Notes under the pieces: model-generated | What the model was told of the DNA's origin: nothing | The model's input: only the letters and a program-made list of their open reading frames with translations | Databases searched by the model: none | Made by a program: the position numbers and the translations under genes | Source of the DNA: Deltaproteobacteria bacterium | Lineage (GTDB): Bacteria; Myxococcota_A; UBA9042 | DNA length: 64,000 bases | Direction of reading: 5' to 3' | Assembly (NCBI GenBank): GCA_020632665.1 | Contig: JACKFC010000007.1 | Coordinates: 1 to 64,000 of the forward strand | Part shown: in pieces, positions 27,106-37,211 of the stretch | How positions within the stretch are numbered: the first letter of the stretch is position 1 | How the letters are laid out: every line of letters starts with the position of its first letter

Positions 27106-28626
27106 ATGTCGCAGCCCCGTCTCTTTCCATCCATTGCCATGGTCACGTCGGCCGCCCTGCTCTTGACCGCCTGCGAGGCCGAAGATGGCGCGACCGTCGC
27201 CTCGAACGTCGAGCAGGACGCCGGCGGCACCGCTGCGGACGCGACCGGTGGCGCGGCCGACGGCTCCGGTGCGGCAGACACCTCCGAGCCCGCGTTGCCC
27301 GAGCCGGTCGGCGCCTGCCGCTACACCAACCCCTTCGGCGGCACCAACGAGTGCAAGGCCTACACCGGCCCCGAATGGGATGCGTCGGCCGCGCAATCCG
27401 ACTGCGCGGCGCCGATGCCGGGGACCAAGGGCGCGTTTTCCGCCGGTGGCTGCGACGAGGCCCCGGCGCTCGGCGATTGCCTGGTGTCGCCGGCCGAGGG
27501 CAAGGGCTACGTCCTGCGCAGCCTCGGCGACAACCCCGACACCTGCGCGCTGGCCAAGACCGGCTGCGAGGTCTTCGCCAAGGGCAGCTTCAACCCGGCT
27601 TCGGTCTGCGGTGGTGAAGGCGGCGGCGGCGGCGGCGGCGGCGGCGGCTCGGCCAATCCGGCCGGCGCGGTCTTCGTCCAACCCTACGTCGACTGCCGCG
27701 ACCCGCTGCCGGGCGAGCCCGCCGGCAAGGGCGACGGCAGCGTCGAGAACGCCGGCAAGGTCTGCACCAACGTGCTGATCTCGGGCGCGACCGAGCCCGG
27801 CCGGGACTACGCCGACTACGCCAGCTGCGACGCCATCCGCACCCAGCGTCCCTATTGGCCGGCCGACCCGATCGCGACCACCGCCGCCGACGATCCGCGC
27901 CTGCAGGACGCCGCCTACATGGCCGAAGTCGACTGGGCGACCGAGCAGCTCCGGGCGACCGCCTGCGTCTGCTGCCACGCCGGCAAGGATACGCCCAACG
28001 GCGCCTCGAATTGGGATATCGACGGCCCCGGCATCTGGCTCGACCACGTCGGCAACGCCGGCCTCGCGATGATGCTCGGCAAGGCCGATTCGACCGCGCT
28101 CGGCGCCTACCCCGCAGCACAGAACCACGGCTTCGACCGGACCGCGCTCGGCCTGCCGACCACCGATATCGAGCGGATGCGCAAGCTGCTCGAGGGCGAG
28201 TGGAAGCGCCGCGGCCTGACCGACGCCTTCGCCGCCGCGGTGCCGGCCTTCGGTGGCCCGCTGGTGGCGCAGCTCGACTACGAGCCGGGGCCGTGCGCCG
28301 ACGGTGAGGGCGTCGACGCCGACGGCAAGGTCCGCTGGAGCGGCGGCAAGGCCCGCTACGTCTACGTCCTCGACGCTGGCTCGGCCAACCCGGGCGTGCC
28401 GCCGAACCTCGACGAGCCGGCCGGGACGCGCTGGCTGGTCGACGTGCCGACCAAGGCTTCGCCCTTCGCCAGCGGCCTCGCCTATGGCGCTGCGGGCGGC
28501 GCGCTGCGCCAGCGCATCCCCGCCGAGGGGGCGCCGGCCGCGTTGGTCAGCGGCGCGTCCTACGCCCTCTACGTCCTGGCCGATATCGGCGTGCCGCTGA
28601 CCCGCTGCGTATTCAAGGCTCCGTAG
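27106..28626 (+). CDS. Lipoprotein with a CxxCH heme-type motif and Gly run
   Basis: The start is ATG 27106 (GGGAG 7 bases upstream); the frame is open to a GTG at 27076. Lipobox 'LLTAC' gives lipidation near residue 25. The 506-residue product has a linker rich in Ala/Asp/Gly, a Cys-containing N-terminal domain (about 70-170), a run of nine glycines encoded by tandem GGC codons at about 27618-27650, and a C-terminal domain with 'CVCCHAG' at residues 287-293. C287-x-x-C290-H291 is a c-type heme attachment motif; a distal Met candidate is in 'GLAMMLGKAD'. It may therefore be a cytochrome c-like electron carrier, but the surrounding sequence does not look like a standard cytochrome, so the motif could be coincidental. 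Confidence 0.8.
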   Translation: MSQPRLFPSIAMVTSAALLLTACEAEDGATVASNVEQDAGGTAADATGGAADGSGAADTSEPALPEPVGACRYTNPFGGTNECKAYTGPEWDASAAQSDCAAPMPGTKGAFSAGGCDEAPALGDCLVSPAEGKGYVLRSLGDNPDTCALAKTGCEVFAKGSFNPASVCGGEGGGGGGGGGGSANPAGAVFVQPYVDCRDPLPGEPAGKGDGSVENAGKVCTNVLISGATEPGRDYADYASCDAIRTQRPYWPADPIATTAADDPRLQDAAYMAEVDWATEQLRATACVCCHAGKDTPNGASNWDIDGPGIWLDHVGNAGLAMMLGKADSTALGAYPAAQNHGFDRTALGLPTTDIERMRKLLEGEWKRRGLTDAFAAAVPAFGGPLVAQLDYEPGPCADGEGVDADGKVRWSGGKARYVYVLDAGSANPGVPPNLDEPAGTRWLVDVPTKASPFASGLAYGAAGGALRQRIPAEGAPAALVSGASYALYVLADIGVPLTRCVFKAP

Positions 28627-28635
28627 CCGCAAGGG

Positions 28636-29604
28636 CTAATGCTTGTGCAGCTTGCCGTCGCCGTGGTCGTGGACGACGCCGGCGCTGGTGCCGGAACCAT
28701 CGGCGGGCGCGTTCGGATCACGCAGGCTGGTCAGGGCTTCTCTCTTGCCGTTGTGCGCGCCGAGCAGGGTGCGAAGCGCCACGAAGCTGTTCTGCTTCGC
28801 CGCGCCGCCGGTGCAGGTGCGCGGCTCGTCTTCGCCGCAGGGCACGGCCTCGTCGAGGAAGCGACGGCTGCCGCAGCGCTTCTTGTAGGTCATCACGTCG
28901 CGGCAGTGGAAGCTGTGGTCGAGGCCGTAGGCGTGGGCGATCTCCATCGCCGCGGTGTCGCAGGCGTCCTCTTTGCGGTTCTTCAGCGTCGCGGTGAAGA
29001 CGAAGACCACGGCGCGGCCGATCGGCTTGCCGTTGAAGGGCGCGAGCCCGCCGACGCCGGCGGCGTCTTTCTTGCTGTAGCCGAGCTCGCGCGCGCTGCC
29101 GCCGAAGACGGCCATCACGTAGTCCTCGATCGCGGTCGGGCGTTGATCGGTGACGCGCACATCGAAGGGGGCGAAGCGGTCTTCGACGCAGCGGACGAGC
29201 GCCTTCCAGCCGCGGTCGGTGCCGTTGTAGCCGGGCAGCACCAGCCGCGTGTAGCCGGAAGCCTTGACCACGCTGGAGCGGTTTTGCGCCGCCTCGTCGA
29301 CGCCGCCCTGCAGCACGACGCCTTCGCGGTTGAGGTAGATGGTCTTCGACGGCCCGCGCAGCCGCGCCGAGGCGCCCTGCAGCAGGCGAACGGTGCGACC
29401 GAGGCTCAGGCCGTCGTCCTCGCCGCCCTCGGCTGCCGCGTCCGCGCCCGCGTCACCGCCGTCGCCGGCGTTGGCCTCACCGGTCGTGAAGCCGAGCTGC
29501 TCCAGCGTGCCCTGCTGCGCCGCGAAGAGCGTCAGGCCGGTGCCGACCGCGACGCCGAGGAGCAGCAACAGCGTCGGCATCAAGGTGTGCAGCAATCGCT
29601 TCAT
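28636..29604 (-). CDS. Metzincin-like membrane-anchored protein with altered zinc motif
   Basis: Start ATG 29604 overlaps the stop of the upstream GST gene (ATGA). The 322-residue product has an N-terminal hydrophobic anchor ('LLHTLMPTLLLLLGVAVGTG'), an acidic linker and a domain with a metzincin-like signature. The motif reads M-E-I-A-H-A-Y-G-L-D-H at residues 220-230 instead of the expected H-E-x-x-H-x-x-G-x-x-H, followed by the Met-turn 'DVMTY' (M238). Later Cys residues ('KRCGSRRF', 'VPCGEDEPRTC') match a myxobacterial family of secreted metalloproteases with HEVGH. The first zinc His is Met here, so activity may be lost. The C-terminus is His-rich ('VVHDHGDGKLHKH'). Confidence 0.8.
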   Translation of the reverse strand: MKRLLHTLMPTLLLLLGVAVGTGLTLFAAQQGTLEQLGFTTGEANAGDGGDAGADAAAEGGEDDGLSLGRTVRLLQGASARLRGPSKTIYLNREGVVLQGGVDEAAQNRSSVVKASGYTRLVLPGYNGTDRGWKALVRCVEDRFAPFDVRVTDQRPTAIEDYVMAVFGGSARELGYSKKDAAGVGGLAPFNGKPIGRAVVFVFTATLKNRKEDACDTAAMEIAHAYGLDHSFHCRDVMTYKKRCGSRRFLDEAVPCGEDEPRTCTGGAAKQNSFVALRTLLGAHNGKREALTSLRDPNAPADGSGTSAGVVHDHGDGKLHKH

Positions 29605-30329
29605 GCTGCCGCTCCGGCCGCGGCGGCGCCGAAGGTTCGGGCGAAGACGCGCTCCAGCCACGCGAGCAGGTTCGGGTGGCGGGCGAGCGCCTCCTGCAAC
29701 GGACCGGGGAAGGGGCCGAAGGCGATATTGGCCAGCGCGCCATAGACGATGGCGTCGATGGTCGCGGGCTGCTCGCCGCCGAAATAGGCGTCGTCACCGA
29801 GGAGGATGGCGACGGCGTCGAGGTCGGCGATGGCGGCGGCCCAGACCTGCGCGTCGCTGTGCCGCGAGGTGCCCTGGCCGAAATTGCTGGCGCGGACCTT
29901 GCGCCGGGCGACGAGCGGCAAGATGACCCGCATCGGCCACGGCATCGTGACGAAATAGGCGCGGCGCAAGATCGCGAAGCCTTCGTCGCGGATCCAGCGG
30001 TCGTGCAGCAGGCAGAAGTAGAGGTGATCTTCGATCGTGCGCTGCAGGAGCAGGGCGCGGGCCATCGCTTCGGGATCGAGGTGGGCGTCGAGCTGCACGC
30101 CGTGCTCGGCGGTGAGCGTCTCGATGATGTGGCTGCTGTCGGCGAGGACGCGGCCGTCTTCGGTGGTGATGTAGGGGGCTTTGCCCTTGGGTGCGGCGAA
30201 CGGGTTGTAGTCGCCGCGTGCCTCGAAGGGGATGCCGGCGAGGTGCAGCCAGCACTCGAGCTTGAGGCAGAACGGGCTCGGGCTGGTCAGCTGCGGGCCG
30301 AGCGAGGGGAAGCCGTGGACGACGAGCAT
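29601..30329 (-). CDS. Fax/metaxin-like glutathione S-transferase
   Basis: A 242-residue GST-fold protein. The N-terminus 'PSPFCLKLECWLHLAGIPFE' and 'APKGKAPYITTEDGRVLADS' match the GST_N/metaxin group (Tom37/Fax-like), where the Cys takes the place of the catalytic residue, and 'DSSHIIETL' is the ES/SH motif equivalent. The C-terminal part has the metaxin-like helix 'YFGGEQPATIDAIVYGALANI'. Cytosolic and probably a glutathione- or ligand-binding enzyme. It precedes and is coupled to the metzincin-like gene. The product is similar in size to other bacterial Fax homologues. Confidence 0.85.
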   Translation of the reverse strand: MLVVHGFPSLGPQLTSPSPFCLKLECWLHLAGIPFEARGDYNPFAAPKGKAPYITTEDGRVLADSSHIIETLTAEHGVQLDAHLDPEAMARALLLQRTIEDHLYFCLLHDRWIRDEGFAILRRAYFVTMPWPMRVILPLVARRKVRASNFGQGTSRHSDAQVWAAAIADLDAVAILLGDDAYFGGEQPATIDAIVYGALANIAFGPFPGPLQEALARHPNLLAWLERVFARTFGAAAAGAAA

Positions 30330-30489
30330 CGGTGGGAGCCTCCTTTGCCCCCGCGTGGGGCCGGGGGAGGCTAGCGTGGGGCTGGAAAAATCGCGAGCGA
30401 GGTCCTAAAGTCTCGCGCCCCGCGTCCTTGCGCCCCCGCCCGAGGGGAGGCCGGCTGACGCGCCGCGACGAACCGAGGAAGTTGCCGCC

Positions 30490-32040
<1,551 letters not shown>

Positions 32041-32129
32041 CCATGGCGTCGCCACGTGCCGGAAGTTGGCCGAGGCTCGCTGCGCGCGTGATGCGCGTCG
32101 CGATGCCGCGCAAGAGTGGAGACTGATCG

Positions 32130-33479
32130 ATGGACTTGCAGACCCGACGACGCCTCTTCAACGCTTGCGATCCCGATGAACCGATCGGACCGAACGACAG
32201 CCGATACGTGGCCATCGACGACACGATTGCTGGTGCTCGTATCCGTGGCGGCGATTGGGTCACCAACATCCAGGACGAGCTGCTGCTCTCGGAGCGTCCG
32301 TTGTTCAAGCTCCTGACGGGGCTGCCGGGCTCTGGAAAGTCAACGGAACTGCGGAGGCTTGAAGCAGCCATTCGAGACCAGCACAGATCCGTGATGCTGC
32401 CGGTCCATATCGATGCGGAAGAGCACCTCGACCTGACCGCCGCCGTCGACGTCGTGGACATCCTCGCCACCGTCGTCGAGCGGACAGAGGCGGCTGTGCG
32501 GCAGGCAGAAGGCAAGCCGGAGGCAACGGCGGACGAGCAATCCTTCGTCACCCGCTTCTGGACGTGGCTCAGTGAGACGGACGTCGAACTCAAGAGCGCA
32601 CAGTTCGGCGTCGCGGACGCTGCAAAGCTCACTGTCGAGCTACGGAGCCGTCCGAACCTGCGTGCGCGCGTGCGGGAAGTGGTCTCGGCCCATCTGCCAA
32701 CCTTCGTCAGCGATGTCCACAACGCCCTGACCGACCTGCAATCCCGCGCGGTTGCTGCCGGAAGTGCGGGGGGAATCGTCGTGATCTACGACTCCCTCGA
32801 GAAGCTGCGAGGGACATCGACGAGCTACGAGCAAGTGCTCGATAGCTGCGAACGGCTCTTCGCTCAAGGAGGGCGCTATCTGCGCTTGCCTGTTCACGTC
32901 ATCTACACGGTGCCTCCTGCGCTGCGCTCGCGTGCGGTGATGCGCGACATGACCTTTTTCCCGATGCTCAAGCTGAGGGAGCGAGACCATACGCCTTCGG
33001 AGGTCGGTCTCCAGGTCGCCCGTAGCCTGGTGTCGAAGCGCGTCCCGGACGACACGCTCCACGAGCAGCTAGGACCCGAGTGGCGTTCCCACCTCGACCG
33101 CCTTCTCCTCTGGTCCGGAGGATTTCCCAGAGAGATCGTCCGTATGCTGCGTAACATCGTCAAATCGCAAGGCACATTCACCGACGCAGATATCGACGTC
33201 ATGATGAAGCACGTGACGAGCGAGTTTCGCGACCTGATCCATACGTCGGAATACGGCTGGTTGGCGCGTGTCGCACGCGACAAGCAGTTGGCGAGCGACA
33301 CGGAGCAAGAGCGCAGGATCGCGGACCGTCTATTGGCCAATGGAGCCGTCTTTCGCTACGTCAACGGCGGTGATTGGTGGGATCTGCACCCTGCCGTCGA
33401 GGCGATCGAAGGGATCCAGGCGGCGCTTGCGGTATTGCGCGCAGGTGAACGGACAGGTAAGGGCAACGTGCCGTCGTGA
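32130..33479 (+). CDS. P-loop ATPase, candidate conflict-system component
   Basis: A 449-residue cytosolic AAA/STAND-like NTPase. Walker A is 'GLPGSGKST' at residues 64-72, Walker B-like 'GIVVIYDSLEKLRG' with D221, and an acidic residue in the sensor region ('MRDMTFFPMLKLRERD'). The N-terminal stretch (1-60) is not a known domain, and the C-terminal third is helical ('SGGFPREIVRMLRNIV'), like the winged-helix/arm region of these ATPases. The stop overlaps the start of the next gene as GTGA, so the TPR protein is co-translated. The pair sits in a lower-GC zone after ffh. Such ATPase-TPR pairs are common in predicted bacterial conflict or signal-relay systems; the ligand and effector are unknown. 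Confidence 0.82.
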   Translation: MDLQTRRRLFNACDPDEPIGPNDSRYVAIDDTIAGARIRGGDWVTNIQDELLLSERPLFKLLTGLPGSGKSTELRRLEAAIRDQHRSVMLPVHIDAEEHLDLTAAVDVVDILATVVERTEAAVRQAEGKPEATADEQSFVTRFWTWLSETDVELKSAQFGVADAAKLTVELRSRPNLRARVREVVSAHLPTFVSDVHNALTDLQSRAVAAGSAGGIVVIYDSLEKLRGTSTSYEQVLDSCERLFAQGGRYLRLPVHVIYTVPPALRSRAVMRDMTFFPMLKLRERDHTPSEVGLQVARSLVSKRVPDDTLHEQLGPEWRSHLDRLLLWSGGFPREIVRMLRNIVKSQGTFTDADIDVMMKHVTSEFRDLIHTSEYGWLARVARDKQLASDTEQERRIADRLLANGAVFRYVNGGDWWDLHPAVEAIEGIQAALAVLRAGERTGKGNVPS

Positions 33480-35437
33480 CGCTCGGGCAAGAAGGGCCGC
33501 AGACCGAAGCCGCTTCGTCGGTCGACGCAACCTCCCCGGCGAGGGACATCAACGACGCGAAGTTGCGGCAGCTAGCCGAGACGCTCGCCCTGCCGAATCG
33601 ATTCGCGTTCTACATTCTGGTCACGGAATTCGATGGCCACCTGGGAGAGGCGCGACGCATGTGTCGGCAGCTGGGGACCGGCCCGGGCGTCGTCGTGAGC
33701 CCCTATCGCACCCGACGCGGCGAGCGGCGAAAGCGAGCGCTTACCGATCGCGACGCCTGGCCGAGCGCCTTGCTACAGGTGCTGATGACGCTCGCCGATC
33801 ACGCGCCGCGGGGGCCGGTTTGGCTCGATGCGAGCTCGGTGCCGTCGCCGGCTGGCGAGCAACGCATCGCAGCAGACGACGATGGATGGGCCGCGCTCTT
33901 GCGGGCGATGAATCAGCGCCGGAATGCGCTATCGCAGACCCTCGATAGGCCCTTGGTGTTCGTCTGCCCGCTCCGCCTGTTGCGCCGACTCGCCCATGAA
34001 GCTCCCGATCTCTGGTCGGTTCGTTCCGAGACCGTCTACCTCGCTTTGCCGCCGTTGCCACAGGGCATCGTACCGCTTCCGGCGGAGGTGGCGCGCGAGC
34101 GAGCCAATCTGTCGTCTACCGTACTGCTCGAGCGACTCGAACATGCGCGGGCAGCGCTCGCGGACGCGAGGGCGAGGTTCGCGATCGCGCGACGCCCAGC
34201 GCATCTCGATGCCGTGCGGGCGGCATTGAGCGCCACGGTCGAAGGTCTACTCGCGTTGGGCCGGCCTGCCGAAGCGTTGCCGCTCGCGCAAGAGGCCGTC
34301 GAATGCGCGCGGGATCTCGTGGCGCTCGTGGGTGACGCAGCACTGCCGAGCCTCGTCGAGCACCTCGGCGAGCTCGGCTCGACAGGTGTTGCGCTCGGTG
34401 ACGTCCGAATTGCCTTCGACGCGGCGTCCGAAGGCGTCGAGATCGCCCGACACCAGCTTCGACGCGATCCCGACCAGGGCGCCGTCGGCTTGGCCGGCAT
34501 GCTGAACAACTTGGCGAATATCCTGGCCGCGCAAGGCAGATTCGAGCAGGCGCTTGCGACGGCAGAGGAGTCGCTCGCGGTGGCACAGAGGATGTCGGAG
34601 CAGACCCAGCGGGACAATCGCCCGCTGCTTGCGGCGCTCCTCTCGTCGCTCGCGGTGCGGCTAGTCGAAGTCGGCCGACTCGCAGAAGCGCACGAGACGG
34701 CGCATCGAGCCGTCGCAGCGATCCGCAGCCTCTCCGAATCCGGCCTCGCACCGCACGCCGCGACCTTGGCAGTGGCGCTGAACAACCTGGCCAACCTGCA
34801 GGGTCAACTCGGCGACGTCGCCGGCGCCATCGCCAGCAGCAGCGAGGCGGTCGCCGTCCTGCGCGAGCTGGTTGGGCGGAACCCGAAGGCCTTCGGCCCT
34901 GACCTCGCCATGGCATTGCACGGCGTCTCCCTATGGCTCGAATTCTCGGGACGCACCGAGGAAGCACTTCGAGCAGCGCGGGACTCGGTCGCAATGTATC
35001 GCGAGATGACGGAGCCGATGCGCGTGCGGAATTTGCACGGCTGGTCGGTCGCCTTGATGAACTTGGCACGGCAACAATTCGAGGCGAATCAGCCCCACCT
35101 TGCGCTGCAAACCGCGGAGGAAGCGTATCCGCTCTGCCAATCTTGGCTCGAAGCAGCGCCCATCGCGGGCGCACTGCCCTTCGCACGGTCCTCCGGTGCC
35201 TACGCGACGATCCTTCTCGGATGCGGCGAACCCGGCAAAGCGGCACGGGCCTTTGCCGAAGGGGCCAGCGCGTTGCTCACGGCGGCAGGTCCCACCCTCG
35301 ATGCCCACCACGACGTGCTCCGATCGTTGACGGAGGGCCACGTCCAGGCGTGCGATGCGGCCGGAGCCAAGGTGGACGAAAAGCTGCTCGAGCGCGCCGC
35401 ACGGGCGCTCGCCTCCGACGAAGTGACTCGTACCTGA
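33476..35437 (+). CDS. TPR-repeat protein partner of the ATPase
   Basis: Start GTG 33476 overlaps the ATPase stop. The 653-residue product has an N-terminal alpha/beta domain of about 190 residues ('FAFYILVTEFDGHLGEARRM', 'RPLVFVCPLRLLRRLAHEA'), unlike any family I know and possibly a nucleotide- or effector-binding domain, followed by a long helical array (220-620) of TPR repeats such as 'GMLNNLANILAAQGRFEQAL' and 'VALNNLANLQGQLGDVAGAI'. The TPR array is typical of Kinesin-light-chain-type scaffolds in signalling NTPase systems. The N-terminal domain may sense or bind a small ligand while the TPRs bind protein. It should act with the coupled ATPase. Confidence 0.82.
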   Translation: MTLGQEGPQTEAASSVDATSPARDINDAKLRQLAETLALPNRFAFYILVTEFDGHLGEARRMCRQLGTGPGVVVSPYRTRRGERRKRALTDRDAWPSALLQVLMTLADHAPRGPVWLDASSVPSPAGEQRIAADDDGWAALLRAMNQRRNALSQTLDRPLVFVCPLRLLRRLAHEAPDLWSVRSETVYLALPPLPQGIVPLPAEVARERANLSSTVLLERLEHARAALADARARFAIARRPAHLDAVRAALSATVEGLLALGRPAEALPLAQEAVECARDLVALVGDAALPSLVEHLGELGSTGVALGDVRIAFDAASEGVEIARHQLRRDPDQGAVGLAGMLNNLANILAAQGRFEQALATAEESLAVAQRMSEQTQRDNRPLLAALLSSLAVRLVEVGRLAEAHETAHRAVAAIRSLSESGLAPHAATLAVALNNLANLQGQLGDVAGAIASSSEAVAVLRELVGRNPKAFGPDLAMALHGVSLWLEFSGRTEEALRAARDSVAMYREMTEPMRVRNLHGWSVALMNLARQQFEANQPHLALQTAEEAYPLCQSWLEAAPIAGALPFARSSGAYATILLGCGEPGKAARAFAEGASALLTAAGPTLDAHHDVLRSLTEGHVQACDAAGAKVDEKLLERAARALASDEVTRT

Positions 35438-35478
35438 TGGAGGCGCCGAGCGCCTGCCCGACACAGGAGAACGACACC

Positions 35479-35799
35479 ATGTCCCCTCACGACGACTTCG
35501 TCCTCTACGGCATCGGCCTCAACGACCGCAGCGGCAAGTTGCGCTGGCTGGCGCACGAGCTCGCGCTGCCGCTGGAGGAGCGGCGGATACGGCCGCCGGA
35601 GCACCGTCAGCCGCCCTATCGCGAGCTGAACCCCTACGGCATGGTGCCGACGGTGATCTGGCGCGGTCGTACGCATGTCGAGTCGACCGCGACGCTGCAA
35701 CTGGTCGAGAAAGACGCCGTCTGGGGCTACCTCGCGCCACTGACCGAGCGCCCAGCGGCCCAGGCGGCCGGCTTCTTCGGCGCGCTCGGGCTTTCGTAG
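35479..35799 (+). CDS. Truncated glutathione S-transferase N-terminal domain
   Basis: Start ATG 35479 with AGGAG upstream. The 106-residue frame covers the GST thioredoxin fold: 'SGKLRWLAHELALPLEERRI', 'ELNPYGMVPTVIWRGRTHVE' (cis-Pro loop) and 'ESTATLQLVEK' (E-S motif). It stops after 'GALGLS', so the helical C-terminal domain present in the two other GSTs of this window is missing. It may be a gene fragment left by rearrangement or an independent domain protein. The family is normally about 200 residues. No frame continuing the C-terminal domain was seen downstream. Confidence 0.65.
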   Translation: MSPHDDFVLYGIGLNDRSGKLRWLAHELALPLEERRIRPPEHRQPPYRELNPYGMVPTVIWRGRTHVESTATLQLVEKDAVWGYLAPLTERPAAQAAGFFGALGLS

Positions 35800-35908
35800 C
35801 GCCCTGCACCGATTCCCGCGGCGTCGCCCCGACACCTGATCAGGCGTTCCGTTGTCAGAAACCGTCCTACCCATGCGTCTGAATGAACCCAGACCCAAGG
35901 AGGACGAG

Positions 35909-36307
35909 ATGCAGACGACGACCACGCGCCCCGCCACCAACCGCCCCGACCGCCGCAACGGCACCGACCGCCGCAGCCAGCCACGGCTGCGCCGGCCCTT
36001 CGACGATCACGCCGAGCGCCGCCGACGCGAGGGCGCTCCGGCGCTGCTGCTGACCACGCACGCCCAGGTTCGGATGAGCCACCGCGGCCTCTCGCGTTGG
36101 GATCTGGAGGCCGTCATCGACTACGGCCGCGAGTCGTGGCAGCGCGGCTCCCTCACCTATGTGGTGGGTCGCCGCGAGGTGCGGGCCGCACGCGCCCACG
36201 GCGTCGATTTGCGCCACGTCGAGGGCGTGCACGTCGTCTGCTCGACCGGCTCGATGGTGGTGGTGACGGCGTATCGCAACCGCAGCCAGCTTCAGCTGGT
36301 CGCCTGA
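35909..36307 (+). CDS. DUF4258 domain protein
   Basis: Start ATG 35909 has AAGGAGG 5 bases upstream. The 132-residue product has a polar Arg-rich N-terminus and then 'THAQVRMSHRGLSRWDLEAV', 'GSLTYVVGRREVR' and 'VHVVCSTGSMVVVTAYRNR', which follow the DUF4258 pattern: early His/Arg, a basic-aromatic middle and the final 'V-T-x-Y' strand. DUF4258 proteins are related to RelE/BrnT-type mRNA interferases and occur both as toxins and as solitary proteins. No antitoxin-like gene precedes it. It converges with 36292-36834, overlapping it by 16 bp. Confidence 0.72.
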   Translation: MQTTTTRPATNRPDRRNGTDRRSQPRLRRPFDDHAERRRREGAPALLLTTHAQVRMSHRGLSRWDLEAVIDYGRESWQRGSLTYVVGRREVRAARAHGVDLRHVEGVHVVCSTGSMVVVTAYRNRSQLQLVA

Positions 36308-36834
36308 GTCGGCCGCGCCGCGCGAAGCTTCGGCCCCGCGGCGTAGCCGTCCAGGCAGTCCGTCCACAGCCAGGGCGTCGGCCGCAGCACCGGGGCCACC
36401 CGCCAGCTCGTCTCGCCGTACCAGTTGACCGCCAGCAGGCCGACGCCGTCGCGCTCGCAGCACGCTTGCAGCACTTGCCGCACCAGCGGGTCGGCGTCGA
36501 GCGTCTGGTCGTGGCAGCAGAGGATATGGGCGTTGCCGGGGTAGGCGCGCAGCTGCTCCAGCGCCGGCACGGTGACGCCGGGTCGTTGCAGCGAGGGGCG
36601 CGGCACGGTCGCGAGCAGCAGCGCCGGGCTCTTCGCCTCGACCACCGCGACCAGCAACGCCGCGTCGTCGTCGCGCCAGACGACCAGGCCGTCGGCGCGG
36701 CCCACGCCGCCGCCGGGGCCATGACCGGGGGTCGTGCGGCATTCACGGCGGGAGGCGACGCCGGTGCCACCGCTGGCGATGGCCCAGGCCGCAGCGGCGG
36801 TGAGGGCGGCGTCGACCAGGGCGCGTTCGCGCAT
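36292..36834 (-). CDS. Possible PD-(D/E)xK nuclease-like protein
   Basis: A 180-residue protein starting 'RERALVDAALTAAAAW'. A potential nuclease signature is the pair D-x(n)-E-x-K: 'RDDDAALLVAVVEAKSP', as seen in restriction-endonuclease-like folds. The C-terminal part has a helix-beta arrangement ('LVRQVLQACCERDGVGLLAV'). No domain is assigned with certainty. The ribosome binding site AGGA precedes ATG 36834. It converges with the DUF4258 gene, so the two may be unrelated neighbours or part of one defence locus. Confidence 0.5.
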   Translation of the reverse strand: MRERALVDAALTAAAAWAIASGGTGVASRRECRTTPGHGPGGGVGRADGLVVWRDDDAALLVAVVEAKSPALLLATVPRPSLQRPGVTVPALEQLRAYPGNAHILCCHDQTLDADPLVRQVLQACCERDGVGLLAVNWYGETSWRVAPVLRPTPWLWTDCLDGYAAGPKLRAARPTQATS

Positions 36835-37211
36835 CAGACGTTCCTGCGTTCGGCGAGCGCCGCCGCGGGGGGCGTGGCCTCGGAGGACGTCTGCGAGCGG
36901 GGTCGGTGGTTCGCGGCCATGGCCCAGCGTCGGCTGGGGCTGGGGGTTGGGTCAATTGGTGCAGGCCGTGGAGCCCTTCGGCCTGATCAACGACAGCTGC
37001 GGCGATCCCCTCGGCGGAGGCAACGCCTGGCAACACCCATCCGCCTGGCCTTGCGAGATGCGCGAGATGCGGCATTCTGGCGCGGTCTGAGGTCATAGGG
37101 GTCAAGTTCTCGCTGGACGCGGGAAACCACCCCGCGGTCGAGGCGCTGCGCCGAACACGCTCTGCTCAGCTTCGGTCGGGCTCGTCGTACCAACGACTTC
37201 GAGAGGGAGGC
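36835..37211. other. Intergenic region without a recognisable gene
   Basis: This 377-bp stretch separates the nuclease-like gene and the lipoprotein gene. Short frames are present on both strands but none has a ribosome binding site together with protein-like composition. It should contain the promoters of both divergent genes; no clear boxes, RNA gene or terminator were identified. Confidence 0.5.

Noticed and set aside
30330..30489. 4.5S RNA gene next to ffh
   Set aside because: No SRP RNA-like stem with GGAA tetraloop was seen in the 160-bp gap.
36835..37211. A 120-codon frame on the minus strand in the intergenic region
   Set aside because: It overlaps the nuclease-like gene and shows no ribosome binding site or protein-like pattern.
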